Part shown: piece by piece, positions 33,546 to 45,141 of the stretch
Layout of the letters: each line of letters starts with the position of its first letter
Numbering within the stretch: the stretch's first letter is position 1
NCBI GenBank assembly: GCA_963576735.1
Contig: OY755183.1
Location: forward strand, 17,069,213 to 17,133,212
Reading direction: 5' to 3'
Source: Bedellia somnulentella
Taxonomy: Eukaryota; Arthropoda; Insecta; Lepidoptera; Bedelliidae
Length of the DNA stretch: 64,000 nucleotides
Notes under the pieces: model-generated
The model's database searches: none
Told to the model about the DNA's origin: nothing
Seen by the model: only the letters and a program-made list of their open reading frames with translations
Made by a program: the position numbers and the translations under genes

Positions 33546-34602
33546 TAAAAAATAAATATTTTATGAAAGCACAATAATTTTTGATGAAAAATAAAATAAA
33601 TAATACGGCCATGCCGCAATTAAGCTGTAAATAAAGGGCCACGCACACAAGAATCCTTAACACCTTAGGCAAGATTGTGACAGCATTTAGTATCTAAACT
33701 ATTTTGTAATACTTGACAATGTTTACTTATGGTAAATGAGATATGTATATATATCGACTAAAACTTAAAATTCTGTTTTAATTGAATTCCATCATTTTGT
33801 GTTACAAAGACATATCTCATGATAATATAAAATAAGGCGTTGAGTGAATTTACCTTACACAGACCAAAATGGTTCTAACTGTGGTCACAGTTACACATTA
33901 TTTAAAAACAAGTGAAATCTATTTTCATCGCTAATTACTGAATTATAAGTTTACCTCAAGAGCATTATTAAAATGTGGCTTGGCAAAAAGCCTAAAATAA
34001 TTCAAGTTGTAATTATTGGTTCAATGGCTAGACTAACAAAAATGAATATTAAAAAAAATACAATTAATTGCAGTTAATGGCATTGAGCTGAACCAATATC
34101 ATAAAATGTCCGCTGAAGTTGGTAGGCCTGACTAGGACTATAAGTCAGCAAATGCCATCAAGCACAAAACATAAACTCTAAATCATTCAATTAAATTACA
34201 CAACATACCGACCAAACCAGTGTTTTAAAAAGTAAAAAAAAGTTAGTCAGACCTCTTTCAAAGCCTGTTGTTTTCTACATTATGAATGTGACTTTTAAAC
34301 AGCTACAACAGGCGCAATAAAATCAATGACAATTTAGCTTCATTTAAAATGTAAGAAAGAAAGAAAGAAGAAAAAAGAAAAAAAAAGATTGAAGAAAATG
34401 TGAAGATGTAAAATAAATAATAACTTGTTACAATTTGATTTTTACAATTGTAAGGTTAAACTGTATACAGAACTGTTAGAATAAGACAAAGTCAGCAAAA
34501 TTTACTAAAGATTGATAAACTACACTTGTAATGAAACCTCATTTGTGATTTCCATATGCCTTAATCAGATACTAATAATGTTATGTATGACCAAACCATA
34601 CA

Positions 34603-34668
34603 TGCATATACTCACAGCCATAAATCCCAAAATGGAGTAGCCAGAGCTACAGAGTTAGAAACTCTTTC
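34603..34668 (-). mobile_element. S2 3' scrap inside the LTR element
   Basis: TACTCACAGCCATAAATCCC and GTAGCCAGAGCTACAGAG. Confidence 0.7.
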
Positions 34669-35639
34669 ACAAATCATTAAGCTGATCATGCAAACAAAGA
34701 AGTGTCAAGTGTCTCAGTCTTAGAATTTTTATTTAAAAAAGAGAAAAACATTACAAATACATACATTATAACAATCTGTTCATGTATTTATTCTGAAGTG
34801 CAAGACTTAGAGTGTATAAGTTTACTCAAATACTGCTGTTCTATTCTAATTTATTTTTCAGAAATTTTCATCACAAAGATGTAAGTTATAAGTAAATAAA
34901 TTTATGGTGAAGTTCTAAAAACTCAAACTGTATAATGAAGAGCTACTGGCTGCATAGTTTTAATGTTATTAAAAGAAATTAAAATATGTTTTAGAATAAG
35001 TCAATAAGAAACTGTTATGAGATAGTGTATAGAAGTATGTACCAAGAAACAAAAGAATAAATACAAAATGTTGTTACATCCAATTATGATCAGGTGTAAT
35101 GAATTTTAATAAATATTTTTACTTCAAAGCTTATTAATTTTTCAAAGGTGTCAGTAAAGATTCTATTCTATAGTTAGAGTATAGATTTTGTACCTGGTAT
35201 ATGAAAACTGATATTGAAAGTTTACTCCACTGTTATAGTAAAAATTGTAGCTATGTTGATAAGTTTTAAAAGTTAATTATGTAGTGATACTACCTGAACC
35301 AGCTAACATTGTTTTGCCACATAAATTATTGCTAGAAAATTTCTAGTCTATAAAATTATAACAAAATTTAAATGGTGCACAACCCTTATCACTTAGAAGT
35401 ATAAAAAATGATCTTAAACCTATTATCATACCTACTGAATGCGTGTGCAAAATTGCATTTTAATTGGTTCTGCCGTTTATGAGGAGTTTGGTGACAAAAT
35501 GTGACACATGAATTTTAGATTATATTACACAATTATTAGATTACATGATAAGCTAGTATTGGTTCAGTCGTACAGTTAATCTTTAAAAATATTAAAGATA
35601 TTGTTGAATGTTAAGCATATAATTACCTTCCATAAAAAA

Positions 35640-36560
35640 ATAATATAATGAGGATGATTGTTATTCCAAAAAGCGCAAAAGAATACTAGATGCTGCTCGT
35701 GAGGGATATCCGGGTATTGTTTCAATGAAAGCTCCCCTCAGAACGAAAGTATGGTGGCCAAATCGACCGCGACGCTGAGTATATGGTGAAGGCATGTAAA
35801 GGATGTACACTGGTTTCAGCACCAAACCTGATGAAGAGGCGAGAACTGCACATGGAGCCATGGGTAGACCACTTTCTAGTTACCACTTTATTTTCATTGT
35901 GGTTGATTACTGCAGCAAGTATAAAGAAATAATGATCATGCAAAGCATAACAGCAATTGACACTATCAAAGTCTTGAAGGAAATATTTTCTAGTCTGGTC
36001 TTTCCAGCGACGGTAACATGTGACAATGGGATTCAATTCACAAGTGAAGCCTTCAAGAATTTCTGTACTGAATGAAGAATCCTCATTCACAACATCATTC
36101 CATACTGTATTAAAGAGACTGAGAATAAGTCAGCTCAGTGAGAATATGTCCTACTTGATTATTTGATCATGTACAATAGAAAACCACACTCGGTTATGGG
36201 AAAATCCCCGTCAGAATTATTTATCGAAGGCAGTATACCTACAGATAAAATACCAGCTGTTATAGACAATGGAAATAAAGAAATTGATTCAGAGATGAGG
36301 GGCAGAGATATGGAGGATAGGGAAAGGCAAAAAGTATGGTGAAAAAAAAGGGAAAGCAGTGGAGACTGAGTTAGAGTTAGGCGATAAAGTATTTGTAAAG
36401 AATATGCAGATGAGAATAAGCTGACATTAAGTTTTAATTTTGAACCGCATAATGTCACTGACGTGAATGGAGGGGATGTTCAGATAAGGAATAATGCAAC
36501 AGGAAAGAAATATGGAAGAAGCATAAGCCATTTAAGGAAAGTTAACGGGTCATGGTCAGT
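35640..36560 (+). pseudogene. broken Ty3/gypsy integrase
   Basis: Degraded pol 3' end. A zinc-binding-region remnant (GYPGIVSMKAPLRTKVWWP) is followed by stops. The catalytic core is then partly open at 35803-36075, with VVDYCSKYKEI around the first Asp and TCDNGIQFTSEAFKNFC around the second. A further remnant near 36378-36545 includes DKVFVKNMQ and YGRSISHLRKV, resembling the C-terminal module. Multiple stops and frameshifts make it non-functional. Confidence 0.8.
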
Positions 36561-36618
36561 TAAAATGGATCTCATAATTGTGATTCTCCCAATACTAATA
36601 CAAAAGAGATTTCTTACG

Positions 36619-36850
36619 ACGCGACGTCCGTGGTCGAGTGGATACGTGAGTGGAGGTTGCGCGTTCGATCCCCGCTCAGACCAACATTTATGTAATGAGC
36701 AAAAATGATTGTTTCTAAGACTTGGATTTTATTTATATGTGTATAACATGGTATTAAATAAATCGTTTGATATAGTACACCATAATTCAAACTTAATTTA
36801 GTTGGGACAAGCTTGATCTGTGTATAATATGTCCGTATAATTTTATATTT
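36619..36850 (+). mobile_element. S3: tRNA-like SINE inside the LTR element
   Basis: GACGTCCGTGGTCGAGTGG head with an internal deletion before GCGTTCGATCCCCGCT. The body then matches the 24671 copy through the ATTTATATGTGTAT segment and beyond. Confidence 0.7.
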
Positions 36851-36965
36851 AATTTAGTTATTTTGTTCATGTTTAATTAGAGAATTTACGTTGTGTTTAA
36901 TTGTTGTTAACAGAACATTGTTTCAGAGTGTTGTTTTCAAACTGATTGTTAACAAAGTATTGTTT

Positions 36966-36982
36966 TAAAAATAAAGAAGGGA
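36966..36982 (+). other. polypurine tract
   Basis: The purine-rich run AAAATAAAGAAGGGA directly abuts the 3' LTR. This is the expected plus-strand priming site. Confidence 0.65.
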
Positions 36983-37145
36983 TGTAGTGTATGCGGGTTG
37001 GCAACACTGTGTGTTTGGACGGGAGTTGGCGCTTGGCGGGAATTAGAGACTATGAAAATACGAGTGGAGCGAACCTGAATATATTGCATCGAATGTGTGA
37101 TAATTAACTGGATGTTTTATTGATATAATATTGTAGTATATTACA
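36983..37145 (+). repeat. 3' LTR
   Basis: 163 bp, identical to the 5' LTR and followed directly by the AGGCC duplication. Confidence 0.93.
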
Positions 37146-37415
37146 AGGCCTATCGCCGTTTTGTACGAATACACTGTCACATGACTAATTACAACTCAGC
37201 CATGTGAGTTTCCTCACGATGTTTACCCTCACCGTTAACAACCATGATAAATTAACCACACATAAGTCTTTACAAAAGACAAATTGGTGTAGGCCCGACC
37301 CAGGATTCGAACACTAGTTGTTTGCACGATAACCGAGTGTTCTACCCACTGGGCTATCACGAATGTTATGTTCAACTGTATGTTATCACTATTAGGTTTA
37401 ATTTATAAATTTTAA

Positions 37416-37555
37416 AAGAGCATATTTGAAAAGATTGATGGATGTAAACGAAGCTAGAGAGGTTTGTCAGGGTCATACTAAGTAGCGATCAATAGTCTCT
37501 GCCTACCCCAATGGGAGCTAATGGCGTGAGTATATGTATGTAGGTATGTATGTTA
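37416..37555 (+). mobile_element. R 3' fragment
   Basis: AAAAGAGCATATTTGAAAAG through CCCCAATGGGAGCTAATGGC and TATG tail; a stop replaces the KW codon region. Confidence 0.85.
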
Positions 37556-37769
37556 TAAATTTTAGATATTCATATAACCATTTTTTGTGTGGAACCTATC
37601 AGGCAAAGCAAACGTATTTTTACTTACTTTATTGACATTTTTATATGCATATGTCGTATGTTCAATTTTAATATTTACCAATAAAAACACGCACGTTACA
37701 ATATTCAACGTGATATAACAGCTCCATGAAACCCATGTAGTCGCGTGTACAAATTGAAACCCTAATAAG

Positions 37770-38690
37770 GAAGGTAAGCGGGCAAGTCCCAATGGGGTCC
37801 CATTGTGAGCGCAGGCTGCCGATCGATTGACCTAAAAACTTACCGGCACAGTATGCCCCTAAAGGATTAATATTTGCGTGATCCTGAACATCAATAACGA
37901 AGTCTTGGAAGTAATTTGAATTTACAATTTCAAGCTGGAACAGCAGGTACGTATTGTTACGCGTTCCTTATGTTTCATAACAATCTTTGTTGTAAAACAT
38001 TAAGAACGGATTTGAACCATAATCGAGCAGACATATGTTAGGTTTATTTTATTTACGAAAATTTCTGATAAATTACTATAGTATTAACGTTAATTATATT
38101 AATTTTGAAAAGATAAAAGTGTGAGGGTGCCATCTATGAATAAACGGAAATAGGGATTTAGGGCCAGTTTTTTGATCCGTAGTTAAAAATATAACCATTT
38201 GTTACATTGACGTGACATTGACTATAGTTAAATGTCTAACCAGTAGTCAAATCGTAAATCCATTTTGGTTCGATATTTGACATTAGTTACTCTAACCACG
38301 GGTCAAAAAATGCATTTGGCTGATATTTAACTAATAGTTACGATTTTTAACAAATGGTTGAGTTAACCACGGATCAAAAAACTGGCCCTTAGGAGAGGGG
38401 TTGACTTCTTGCATGAATATAGACTCGTCCGGCTGACTGGACGGTCGTCTTGATAATTTTGGAGAGTTAACTTGTGCAATACTTTACTGTGTTGGTGGAA
38501 TAAAAAGTCTATCTCCTGAACCTGAGTTTTATTGAAGAGCTCGTTACTGGGTACTATTACAACACATATAAATAGAATACATAGAAAATTTAATAATTGA
38601 GTTGTTGTAAATTATTAGGATGCATATTTTTTTCTTCCCAGTAAAATGAGGTAATAAATGAATTGAGACAGTTTTACTCCGGACTTTTAT
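37770..38690. other. unassigned DNA around the MITE
   Basis: Apart from the MITE, the stretch 38392-38580 is somewhat LTR-like (GGTGGAATAAAAAGTC, CTGAACCTGAG). No partner was found. Confidence 0.35.
38161..38388. mobile_element. Harbinger-type MITE, 228 bp
   Basis: Terminal inverted repeats GGGCCAGTTTTTTGATCCG / CGGATCAAAAAACTGGCCC are flanked by 3-bp TTA duplications (38158-38160, 38389-38391). A TTA target site and GGGCC-type termini fit PIF/Harbinger. It holds repeated TAACCA and TTTGAC motifs. No ORF. Confidence 0.85.
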
Positions 38691-38693
38691 TTT

Positions 38694-38881
38694 TACATAC
38701 ATACATATACTCACGGCTATAAATCCCTAAATTCCTCAGCCACGTTTGGAAAGTTGAGTGGGGAAAAGATGGTAAAATAATGGTTGTTGGTGATGGGTCT
38801 CCAACCGCATCGCCCAAAATCCCTTTAAAGCCCCGATACATATATAAATGGGGTAGTGCTATTCTAAGCCGACACTACACA
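38694..38881 (-). mobile_element. S2 copy with two deletions
   Basis: The inner stem region is missing after ATAAATCCCTAAATTCC; the head end is intact. Confidence 0.82.
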
Positions 38882-38997
38882 GTAAATTTATTTTTATTTT
38901 AAGCTCTCTTTTATTTTTATTATTACATTTTACAGAAAAAAAACTACCTTAGCTCATATCCTTATATCTTATATCCTTATGATTTACCCCATTCAAG

Positions 38998-39200
38998 CAT
39001 ACTTCTGAAAATCACGTGATTAGGGCCAAGCCAAGGCCAATTTACAGTCAACAAATAAATTATCACATGAATAAGTGCAATTCAGCCACGTGGGTTTCCA
39101 TATATTGTTTATCCCCAATGTTAAAAACCTTTACAAATAAACGTAACTAGAAAAAACACCGCTGGACGCCCGACTGAGGATATGAACCGCTGTTTCTCTG
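38998..39200 (-). mobile_element. S1 SINE, decayed
   Basis: ACTTCTGAAAATCACGTGAT and GTGCAATTCAGCCACGTGGG are recognisable. Confidence 0.55.
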
Positions 39201-39205
39201 GATAC

Positions 39206-39315
39206 ATACATATACTAACGGCCATAAATCGGACGGATATGGTAGAAATAAAGTATCTTAAGTGGTTGGTTTTTAACCGCATCGCCCAAAAACCACTTAA
39301 AAAAGCCCCATACCG
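39206..39315 (-). mobile_element. S2 copy, decayed
   Basis: ACTAACGGCCATAAATC then CCGCATCGCCCAAAAACC. Confidence 0.65.
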
Positions 39316-39365
39316 TATTTCTTTCTGGATCAGAGGCAGTAATATCCCTACTTAGCTACCTAGGT

Positions 39366-39742
39366 CATACATACATACATACACTCACGCCATTAATTCC
39401 CATTGGGGTAGGCAGAGACTATCAATCGCCACTTCGTACGATCCTGACAAACTTCTCTAGCTTCGTTTACATCCATCAATCTTTTCATACATGCTCTTTT
39501 ATTCTTCATAATTCGGACGCCAGCCTTTTTGAGCACACTCTCAATTTGGTCCAAGTGTGTTCTCCGTAGGCGTCCTCTACTAACATTACCATCCACACTA
39601 GCTCTATAGATCCCTTTTACCAATTTTCTATCATCCATCCTCTCTATGTGCCCATCTCGACCTTCCTTTTTCTATCTTTCTTACAATATCATCTATCACA
39701 CCACACTTTTCACGAATAACACTATTTCTCACTCGGTCACTA
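39366..39742 (-). mobile_element. R 3' fragment
   Basis: Tail CATACATACATACATA, then the ORF2 end. A short deletion lies at the WFGH codons (near 39655). Confidence 0.9.
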
Positions 39743-39764
39743 CCTAGGTTATGTATATAAAAAT

Positions 39765-39825
39765 ATATACACGCTCCCATAGCTCCCATTAAGTATTATA
39801 GGCAGAGAATAAAAATCTATATAAT
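39765..39825 (-). mobile_element. R 3' end, decayed
   Basis: CACGCTCCCATAGCTCCCAT and GGCAGAGAATAAAAATCTAT only. Confidence 0.45.
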
Positions 39826-40988
39826 TGTCAGTCGGTACCGGCTCGAGGCAATTCCCTCAATGTTTGCTTTCCACATTAAAGCTGTCTTATTGGTTGTTAT
39901 ATTTTAATGATTCTGTCTCATTCTATAGATATCGTAAGAGGAAAATAATACATACAGTCTTTATCCCTCAGTCAGCTACCTCGGCCAACGAATTAGTATA
40001 GCTATTCAAAGAGGAAATGCTGCCAGTATTTTAGGCAAGATACCGTTCTGCGAGAGCGATGAATTTCATGAAATTTTCCATCTATAGTAGGTATTTATAT
40101 AGTTTTATATTTTAATTTAGGTTGTAAATTGTTTATGTAAATATTTTTAATTTAATTTAATTATTCTTATTAAGCGACGTGATAGCCCAGTGGGTAGAAC
40201 ACTCGGTTATCGTGCAAACGACTAGTGTTCAAATCCTGGGTCGGGCCTACACCAATTTGTCTTTTCTAAAGACATATGTGTGGTTAATTTATCATGGTTG
40301 TTAACGTTGAGGGAAAACATCGTGAGGAAACCCACATGGCTGAGTTGTACTTAGTCATGTGACAGTGTATTCGTACAAAACGGCGATAGGCCTGCCCCAG
40401 TACACTGTCCTTGCAAAACGTGGGTACTCTGAACACCAGGAGACAACTTCACGTGATGTTCAGAAGTATTAGTACCTCTGTCAACCCCTTCGGGGATATT
40501 CGGCGTGAAAGTTTATGTTATGTTATGTTGAATAAATAATTTCCTTCAGTCTTTTCTCTCTAAAATTCTTTGAACAGCAGTGGTTGAAATGGTTGATTCT
40601 GAAACACTTACTACCCCTTCTTGCTATAATAGCCGTGAGCGTAGCAAAGTAAATGGGTACAATATTGCAAATATTAGACTTTGTATCGTAATTCATTTGA
40701 AATGATGTGCATAATGCTTGTTGTTCAAAAGTTTAGTCAATATTAGTATAATAAATATTCATATCGCAAACTTAAACATGCAGCAAACTTTGACTGGAGC
40801 CTGGAGGTAAAGCTGGTGCACATGCGTGTTTTAGTACTAAAAACTGTACTTTCCTGAAACTGATATTTATAATATCATAGAAAAATTGTTATAAAAAATA
40901 TTTATTTGTTTAAACCTACTTGATCACGACGACTTTAAAACTAAAAACACTTAAATAGACATTATAATTTCTTTATTTAAAAGTTTTA
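39826..40988. other. mostly unassigned DNA around an S1 copy
   Basis: 39826-40175 and 40531-40988 show nothing recognisable. Confidence 0.4.
40176..40530 (+). mobile_element. S1a SINE, near full length
   Basis: Head ACGTGATAGCCCAGTGGGTA to GGCGTGAAAGTTTATG. The CCCTATCACGTGA stretch is deleted. Confidence 0.9.
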
Positions 40989-41155
40989 CATACATACATA
41001 CATATACTCACGGCTATAAATCCCTATAAGGAGTAGCCAGAGCTAAGGAATTAGAAATTCTGCAGCCACTTTTGGAAAGTTTTGTGGGGAAAATATGGTA
41101 AAATAAAGGTTGTTGGTGATGGGTCTCCAACCGCATCGCCCAAAAATCCCTTAAA
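40989..41155 (-). mobile_element. S2 copy, 5'-truncated
   Basis: Tail to CCGCATCGCCCAAAAATCCC. Confidence 0.88.
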
Positions 41156-41337
41156 AGTAATTACTTGATATAAAAATATTCACAGCTCCATTCATCGCGT
41201 TATCATTTAACACCCTTGGTTTGATATCTTTGTCATTTTTCCTTAACAATCTCACATTCTATCTCATATTCTTCTCTTTCAAACACTGTAGTTTTGGTTA
41301 TTTTTTGCTTTCATAGATTTTTGCAGCTACGACCGAT

Positions 41338-41635
41338 ACAACGTGATAGCTCAGTGGGTAGGCCGGGTCAGGCCTACACCAATTTCAACTTTTCCACACG
41401 TAAGTCTTTTCAAAAGATTTACGTGTGTTTAATTTATTATGGTTGTTAACGGTGAGAGAAAACATCGTGAGGATGTGGTATATTCGTATAAAACGGGAAT
41501 AGGCATGCCCCCAATCACTTGAGTACACTGTCCTAGCAAAACGTTGGTACTCTGAAAACCAGGTGGCAATGTCACATGATGCTCAGAAGTATTAGTACCT
41601 CTGTCAACACCTTCGGTGATATTCAGTTTATGTAT
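41338..41635 (+). mobile_element. S1 SINE, head deletion
   Basis: ACGTGATAGCTCAGTGGGTA jumps to GGCCGGGTCAGGCC, losing the anticodon region. Confidence 0.82.
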
Positions 41636-41790
41636 GGCTATATAAATTCTAAAAACAGTATCCAGAGCTTCTGTAAAGAAGTTATACCGCCATTTTTAAA
41701 AAGTAAGTGAGGAAAGATTGCAAAATAAAGAATGAGAAAAAATGAAGTAAGTGTTATTCTGAGCCGATGCTACGCAGCTACACACGCATA
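41632..41790 (-). mobile_element. S2 copy, decayed
   Basis: TATTCTGAGCCGATGCTACG end remains. Confidence 0.55.
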
Positions 41791-41847
41791 ATTACTTTCA
41801 TTCAAAAAATGCACATGCAGTTTTAATTATGGCTTGTTACTGTTTAA

Positions 41848-41957
41848 CCGACGATGCAAGTAACCATCAATCTTACCTAAGAATCCAACCATTCACACTC
41901 CATAATAACTTTCACACACTTTGTCAAACAGTTCAATTAACTTAAAAACCAATGAAA
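41848..41957 (-). mobile_element. R reverse transcriptase interior scrap
   Basis: CGACGATGCAAGTA, AATCCAACCATTC and CCATAATAACTTTCAC match the YADD-proximal region of the long R copy (11690-11810). The match is decayed and has no 3' end. Confidence 0.6.
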
Positions 41958-41964
41958 ATACTGC

Positions 41965-42105
41965 TTTCCTCACCGTTAACAGCCATGATAAATTAACCAG
42001 ACATATGTCTTTAGAAAAGAATGTTGGTGTAGGCCCGACTCGAGATTTGAACTCTCATCGTCTGAACGATAAGTCGTGTTCTAGCCACTGAACTACACGG
42101 TTGCC
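41965..42105 (-). mobile_element. S1 SINE, 5' half only
   Basis: CCTCACCGTTAACAGCCATG to CCACTGAACTACACGG; joined to R debris. Confidence 0.78.
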
Positions 42106-42121
42106 TACATAAATACACCAA

Positions 42122-42365
42122 CATACATACATATACTCACGGCTATAAATCCCTTAACGGGGTAGCCAGAGCTTTGGAATGAAAAATTCCTCAGCCACTT
42201 TTGGAAGTTGATTGGGGAAAAGATGGTAATAATAAATGTTTTTGGTGACGGGTCTCCAACCACATCGCCCAAAAATCACTTAATAAGCCCCTGTACCCTT
42301 AGTCGCTTCTTACGATCACCCACGGGTAGAAATGGGGTAGTGTTATTCTAAGCCGACACTACACG
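42122..42365 (-). mobile_element. S2 copy
   Basis: Full length with CACCCACGGGTAGAAATGGG. Confidence 0.9.
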
Positions 42366-42537
42366 GCTAAATACACCAACATATTCAAACCCAAACGGTT
42401 CCCATTGCCGAAAGATTTTTTATTACACAGTGCCACCCTGTCCGGCCTGTTTCACTTCTCTCAGATTCGTAATTAATACATGTGATGGGGAGTAATGGAG
42501 AACAGATACTTGACGCCAATTCGAAAATGGATATTTA

Positions 42538-42580
42538 TGTGTATGTGTGTGTGTGTGTGTATGTGTGTGTGTGTGTGTGC
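42538..42580. repeat. GT microsatellite
   Basis: TGTG-repeat run interrupted by two A bases. Confidence 0.9.
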
Positions 42581-42734
42581 GAGCTACCGGTACATGTAGA
42601 CAAATCTGGCTGTCAATCCAAAGTTTACTTCAGTAGTATTGGTTATGCAGCATAACTTATGCTTCACGTTGAAACTGAACCAAACTGGTGTTCGCAAACT
42701 TGGCTAAGAGTTTTTAATTTAGTCGAAGCACTAA

Positions 42735-42987
42735 CATACATACATACATACATACATATACTCACGGCTATAAATCCCTAGATGGGGTAGCCAGTGCAGG
42801 AATTAGAAATTCCTCAGCCACTTTTGGAAAGTAAGTGGGGAAAAGATGGTAAAATAAAGGTTTTTGGTGATGGGTCTCCATCCGCATCGCCCAAAAATCC
42901 CTTAAAAGCCCCAATATCGTTAGTCGCCTCATACGTACACCCATCGGAAGAATTGGGGTAGTGCTATTCTAAGCCAACACTACACAT
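42735..42987 (-). mobile_element. S2 copy
   Basis: Full length with a long CATA tail. Confidence 0.9.
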
Positions 42988-43310
42988 CTACTATTCCTTT
43001 ACGAGTCTTTCTATTAAGGAGAATGTGTGTGTCAATTTACTGATATCTATTACATAACTCGAGTACATTAGTCCTCTCTTTGTGTCGACGCACAACAATG
43101 AAGGCATGAAAGGACTCATTGAAATATCTTTAGTGAGCTCTTCGGCCAATATACCGTATAATGTTGGGCTCATTATTCAGAACATCTCTGAGAATCTGAA
43201 TAGGAAATTTATATTGACTACTGCATTATCCATGCCAATATGATGGAAATAAGAAATTAATAGAGAAAGCTATTCTATTGGTTATACGAATTATATATTT
43301 AGCTCCTATA

Positions 43311-43520
43311 CATCGTGAGGAAACCCACATGGCTAAGTTGTACTCAGTCATGTGACAGTGTATACGTACCATACGGCAATTGGCCTGTCCCCTATCACGT
43401 GAGTTTACTGTCCAAGCAAAACGTGGGTACTCTGAACAACAGGTGACGATGTCACGTGATATTTAAAAGTATTAGTACCTCTGCTAACTCCTAAGGGTAT
43501 ATCTGGCGTGACAGCTTAGG
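43311..43520 (+). mobile_element. S1a SINE, 5'-truncated
   Basis: CATCGTGAGGAAACCCACAT to CTAACTCCTAAGGGTATATC; inner stem decayed. Confidence 0.8.
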
Positions 43521-43658
43521 TCTATTTAGCTCATAAAAGCATGGCTGCATTTTTTCTTACTGACCTTACACAAATGAATTTTAAATTTAAAAATTTAAAA
43601 TCTCTGGCACCCTTTTCTTGTATTATACCGGTTACAGTCTAAATAAATAAGAATAAAA

Positions 43659-44015
43659 ACGACGTGATAGCTCAATGGGTAGAACTCCTGTTAACGTGCA
43701 AGCGACTAGTGATCAAATCCCGGGTCGGGCCTACACCAATTTGTCTTTTCTAAAGACATATGTTTGGTTAATTTATTATGGTTGTTAACGGTGAGGGAAA
43801 ACATCGTGAGGAAACCCACATGACTGAGTTGTACTTAGTCACGTGACAGTGTATTAGTACAAAACGGCGATAGGCCTGCCCCCTATCACGTGAGTACACT
43901 GTCCATGCAAAACGTTGGTACTCTAAACACCAGGTGACAAAGTCCCGTGATGTTCAGAAGTATTAGTACCTCTGCCAACCCCTTCGGGGATATTCGGCGT
44001 GAACGTTTATGTTAT
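43659..44015 (+). mobile_element. S1a SINE, full length
   Basis: ACGTGATAGCTCAATGGGTA to GGCGTGAACGTTTATG. Confidence 0.9.
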
Positions 44016-44395
44016 GTTAAATAAGAATCTAGAAAAGCAAATGCCACCAATCATGTTTATATTTGTAAAAATCTCACTGCATCAGTCAAATTCTGTTTTA
44101 TCAAAAAAGTTATTTATTATATTTCCGGGAATTAACAAGCTTGTCAAAAAATACGAGAACAATTTGTTCAAAAGCTCTTGATTTATTCATAGCTCAAGTT
44201 TCGCCGTAACTTTTCACGTAAAAGTCCAGTCAAATTTCTTCCATGAATTGGTGCAATGAATTCTTGTTGCTTGTTATTAAAACCGCCCTAGCCACAAGAT
44301 TCAGTTTAGGAGAGTATATGTAAAACACCAAATAGAATTAACAGTAAAATTTTGAATAATAAAGTAAAGTGAGTAGAGGAAGATGAGGAAGATGC

Positions 44396-44641
44396 GCCGT
44401 GTAGTGTCGGTTTAGAATATCACTACCCCGTTTCTACCGATTTGTGTACGTAAGAGGCGATTTACGGTATTGGGGCTTTTAAGGGACTTTTCGGCGATGC
44501 GGTTGGAGACCCATCACCAACAACCTTTATTTTTAACATCTTTTCCCCACTCACATTTCCAAAAGTGGCTAAGAAGTTTTTAATTCTTTAGCTCTGGCTA
44601 CCCCTTCTAGGGATTTACAGCCGTGAGTATATGTATGTATG
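44396..44641 (+). mobile_element. S2 copy in the stacked insertion site
   Basis: Full length; TGAGTAGAGGAAG occurs before and after it. Confidence 0.9.
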
Positions 44642-44651
44642 AGTAGAGGAA

Positions 44652-44907
44652 GTTTATCATGGTTGCTAACGGTGAGGGAAAACATCGTGAGGAAACCCAC
44701 ATGGCTGAGTTGTACTTAGTCATGTGACAGTGTATTCGTACAAAACGGCGATAGGCCTGCCCCCTATCACGTGAGTACACTGTCTAAGCAAAACGTGGGT
44801 ACCTTCTCTGGAAACTAGATGGCGCTTGCCATGTGAGTTCAGGAGTATTGGTACCTCTGCCAACCCCTTCGGGGATAAACGGCGTGAACGTTTATGTTTA
44901 TGTTATG
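44652..44907 (+). mobile_element. S1b SINE, 5'-truncated, in the stacked site
   Basis: TTTATCATGGTTGCTAACGG to GGGGATAAACGGCGTG. Flanked by ATGAGTAGAGGAAG on both sides. Confidence 0.9.
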
Positions 44908-45018
44908 AGTAGAGGAAGACCACGTAGGACAGATTTGGACCAAGTAGAGAGTATGCTCCAAATGGCAGGTGTCCAAAGTATGAAGAATAAAAGAGAACGT
45001 ATGAAAAGATTGACGGAT
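44908..45018 (+). mobile_element. R fragment, target of stacked SINE insertions
   Basis: GAGTAGAGGAAGACCACG continues into the ACAGATTTGGACCAAGTAGA segment of ORF2. The left part of the same target site lies at 44372-44385. Confidence 0.75.
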
Positions 45019-45141
45019 ACAATTGTATTCCTTTCGAAGAAATTCTATGAAGGCATTGTTATCATAACAATCTCGTTAAGCTAATCCTAGTATATATAGT
45101 AATAACAGTAAATACATATAGAGGTATATATTTGTAAGTAG

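Larger units (their letters stand above)
32560..37145 (+). mobile_element. Ty3/gypsy-like LTR retrotransposon, probably non-autonomous
   Basis: Two LTRs (163 bp, identical by eye) bound 4.26 kb of internal DNA. A 5-bp duplication AGGCC flanks the element (32555-32559, 37146-37150), which lies inside an S1 SINE whose halves rejoin exactly. A PBS-like stretch follows the left LTR and a purine tract precedes the right LTR. The interior is AT-rich. It holds a 62-bp tandem array, S2 and S3 fragments and a broken integrase. No gag, protease or RT is recognisable. Identical LTRs with dead coding sequence suggest recent mobilisation by an autonomous relative. Confidence 0.9.
32411..37367 (-). mobile_element. 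S1a SINE split by the LTR element
   Basis: The 3' part is 32411-32559, the 5' part 37146-37367 with the head complement CTACCCACTGGGCTATCACG. The two halves join at AGGCC, giving the pre-insertion site. Confidence 0.92.

Noticed and set aside
36159..36458. Minus ORF of 99 codons
   Set aside because: Antisense of the decayed integrase C-terminal region.
38392..38580. Solo LTR
   Set aside because: LTR-like wording (GGTGGAATAAAAAGTC) but no TG...CA bounds, target duplication or second copy.
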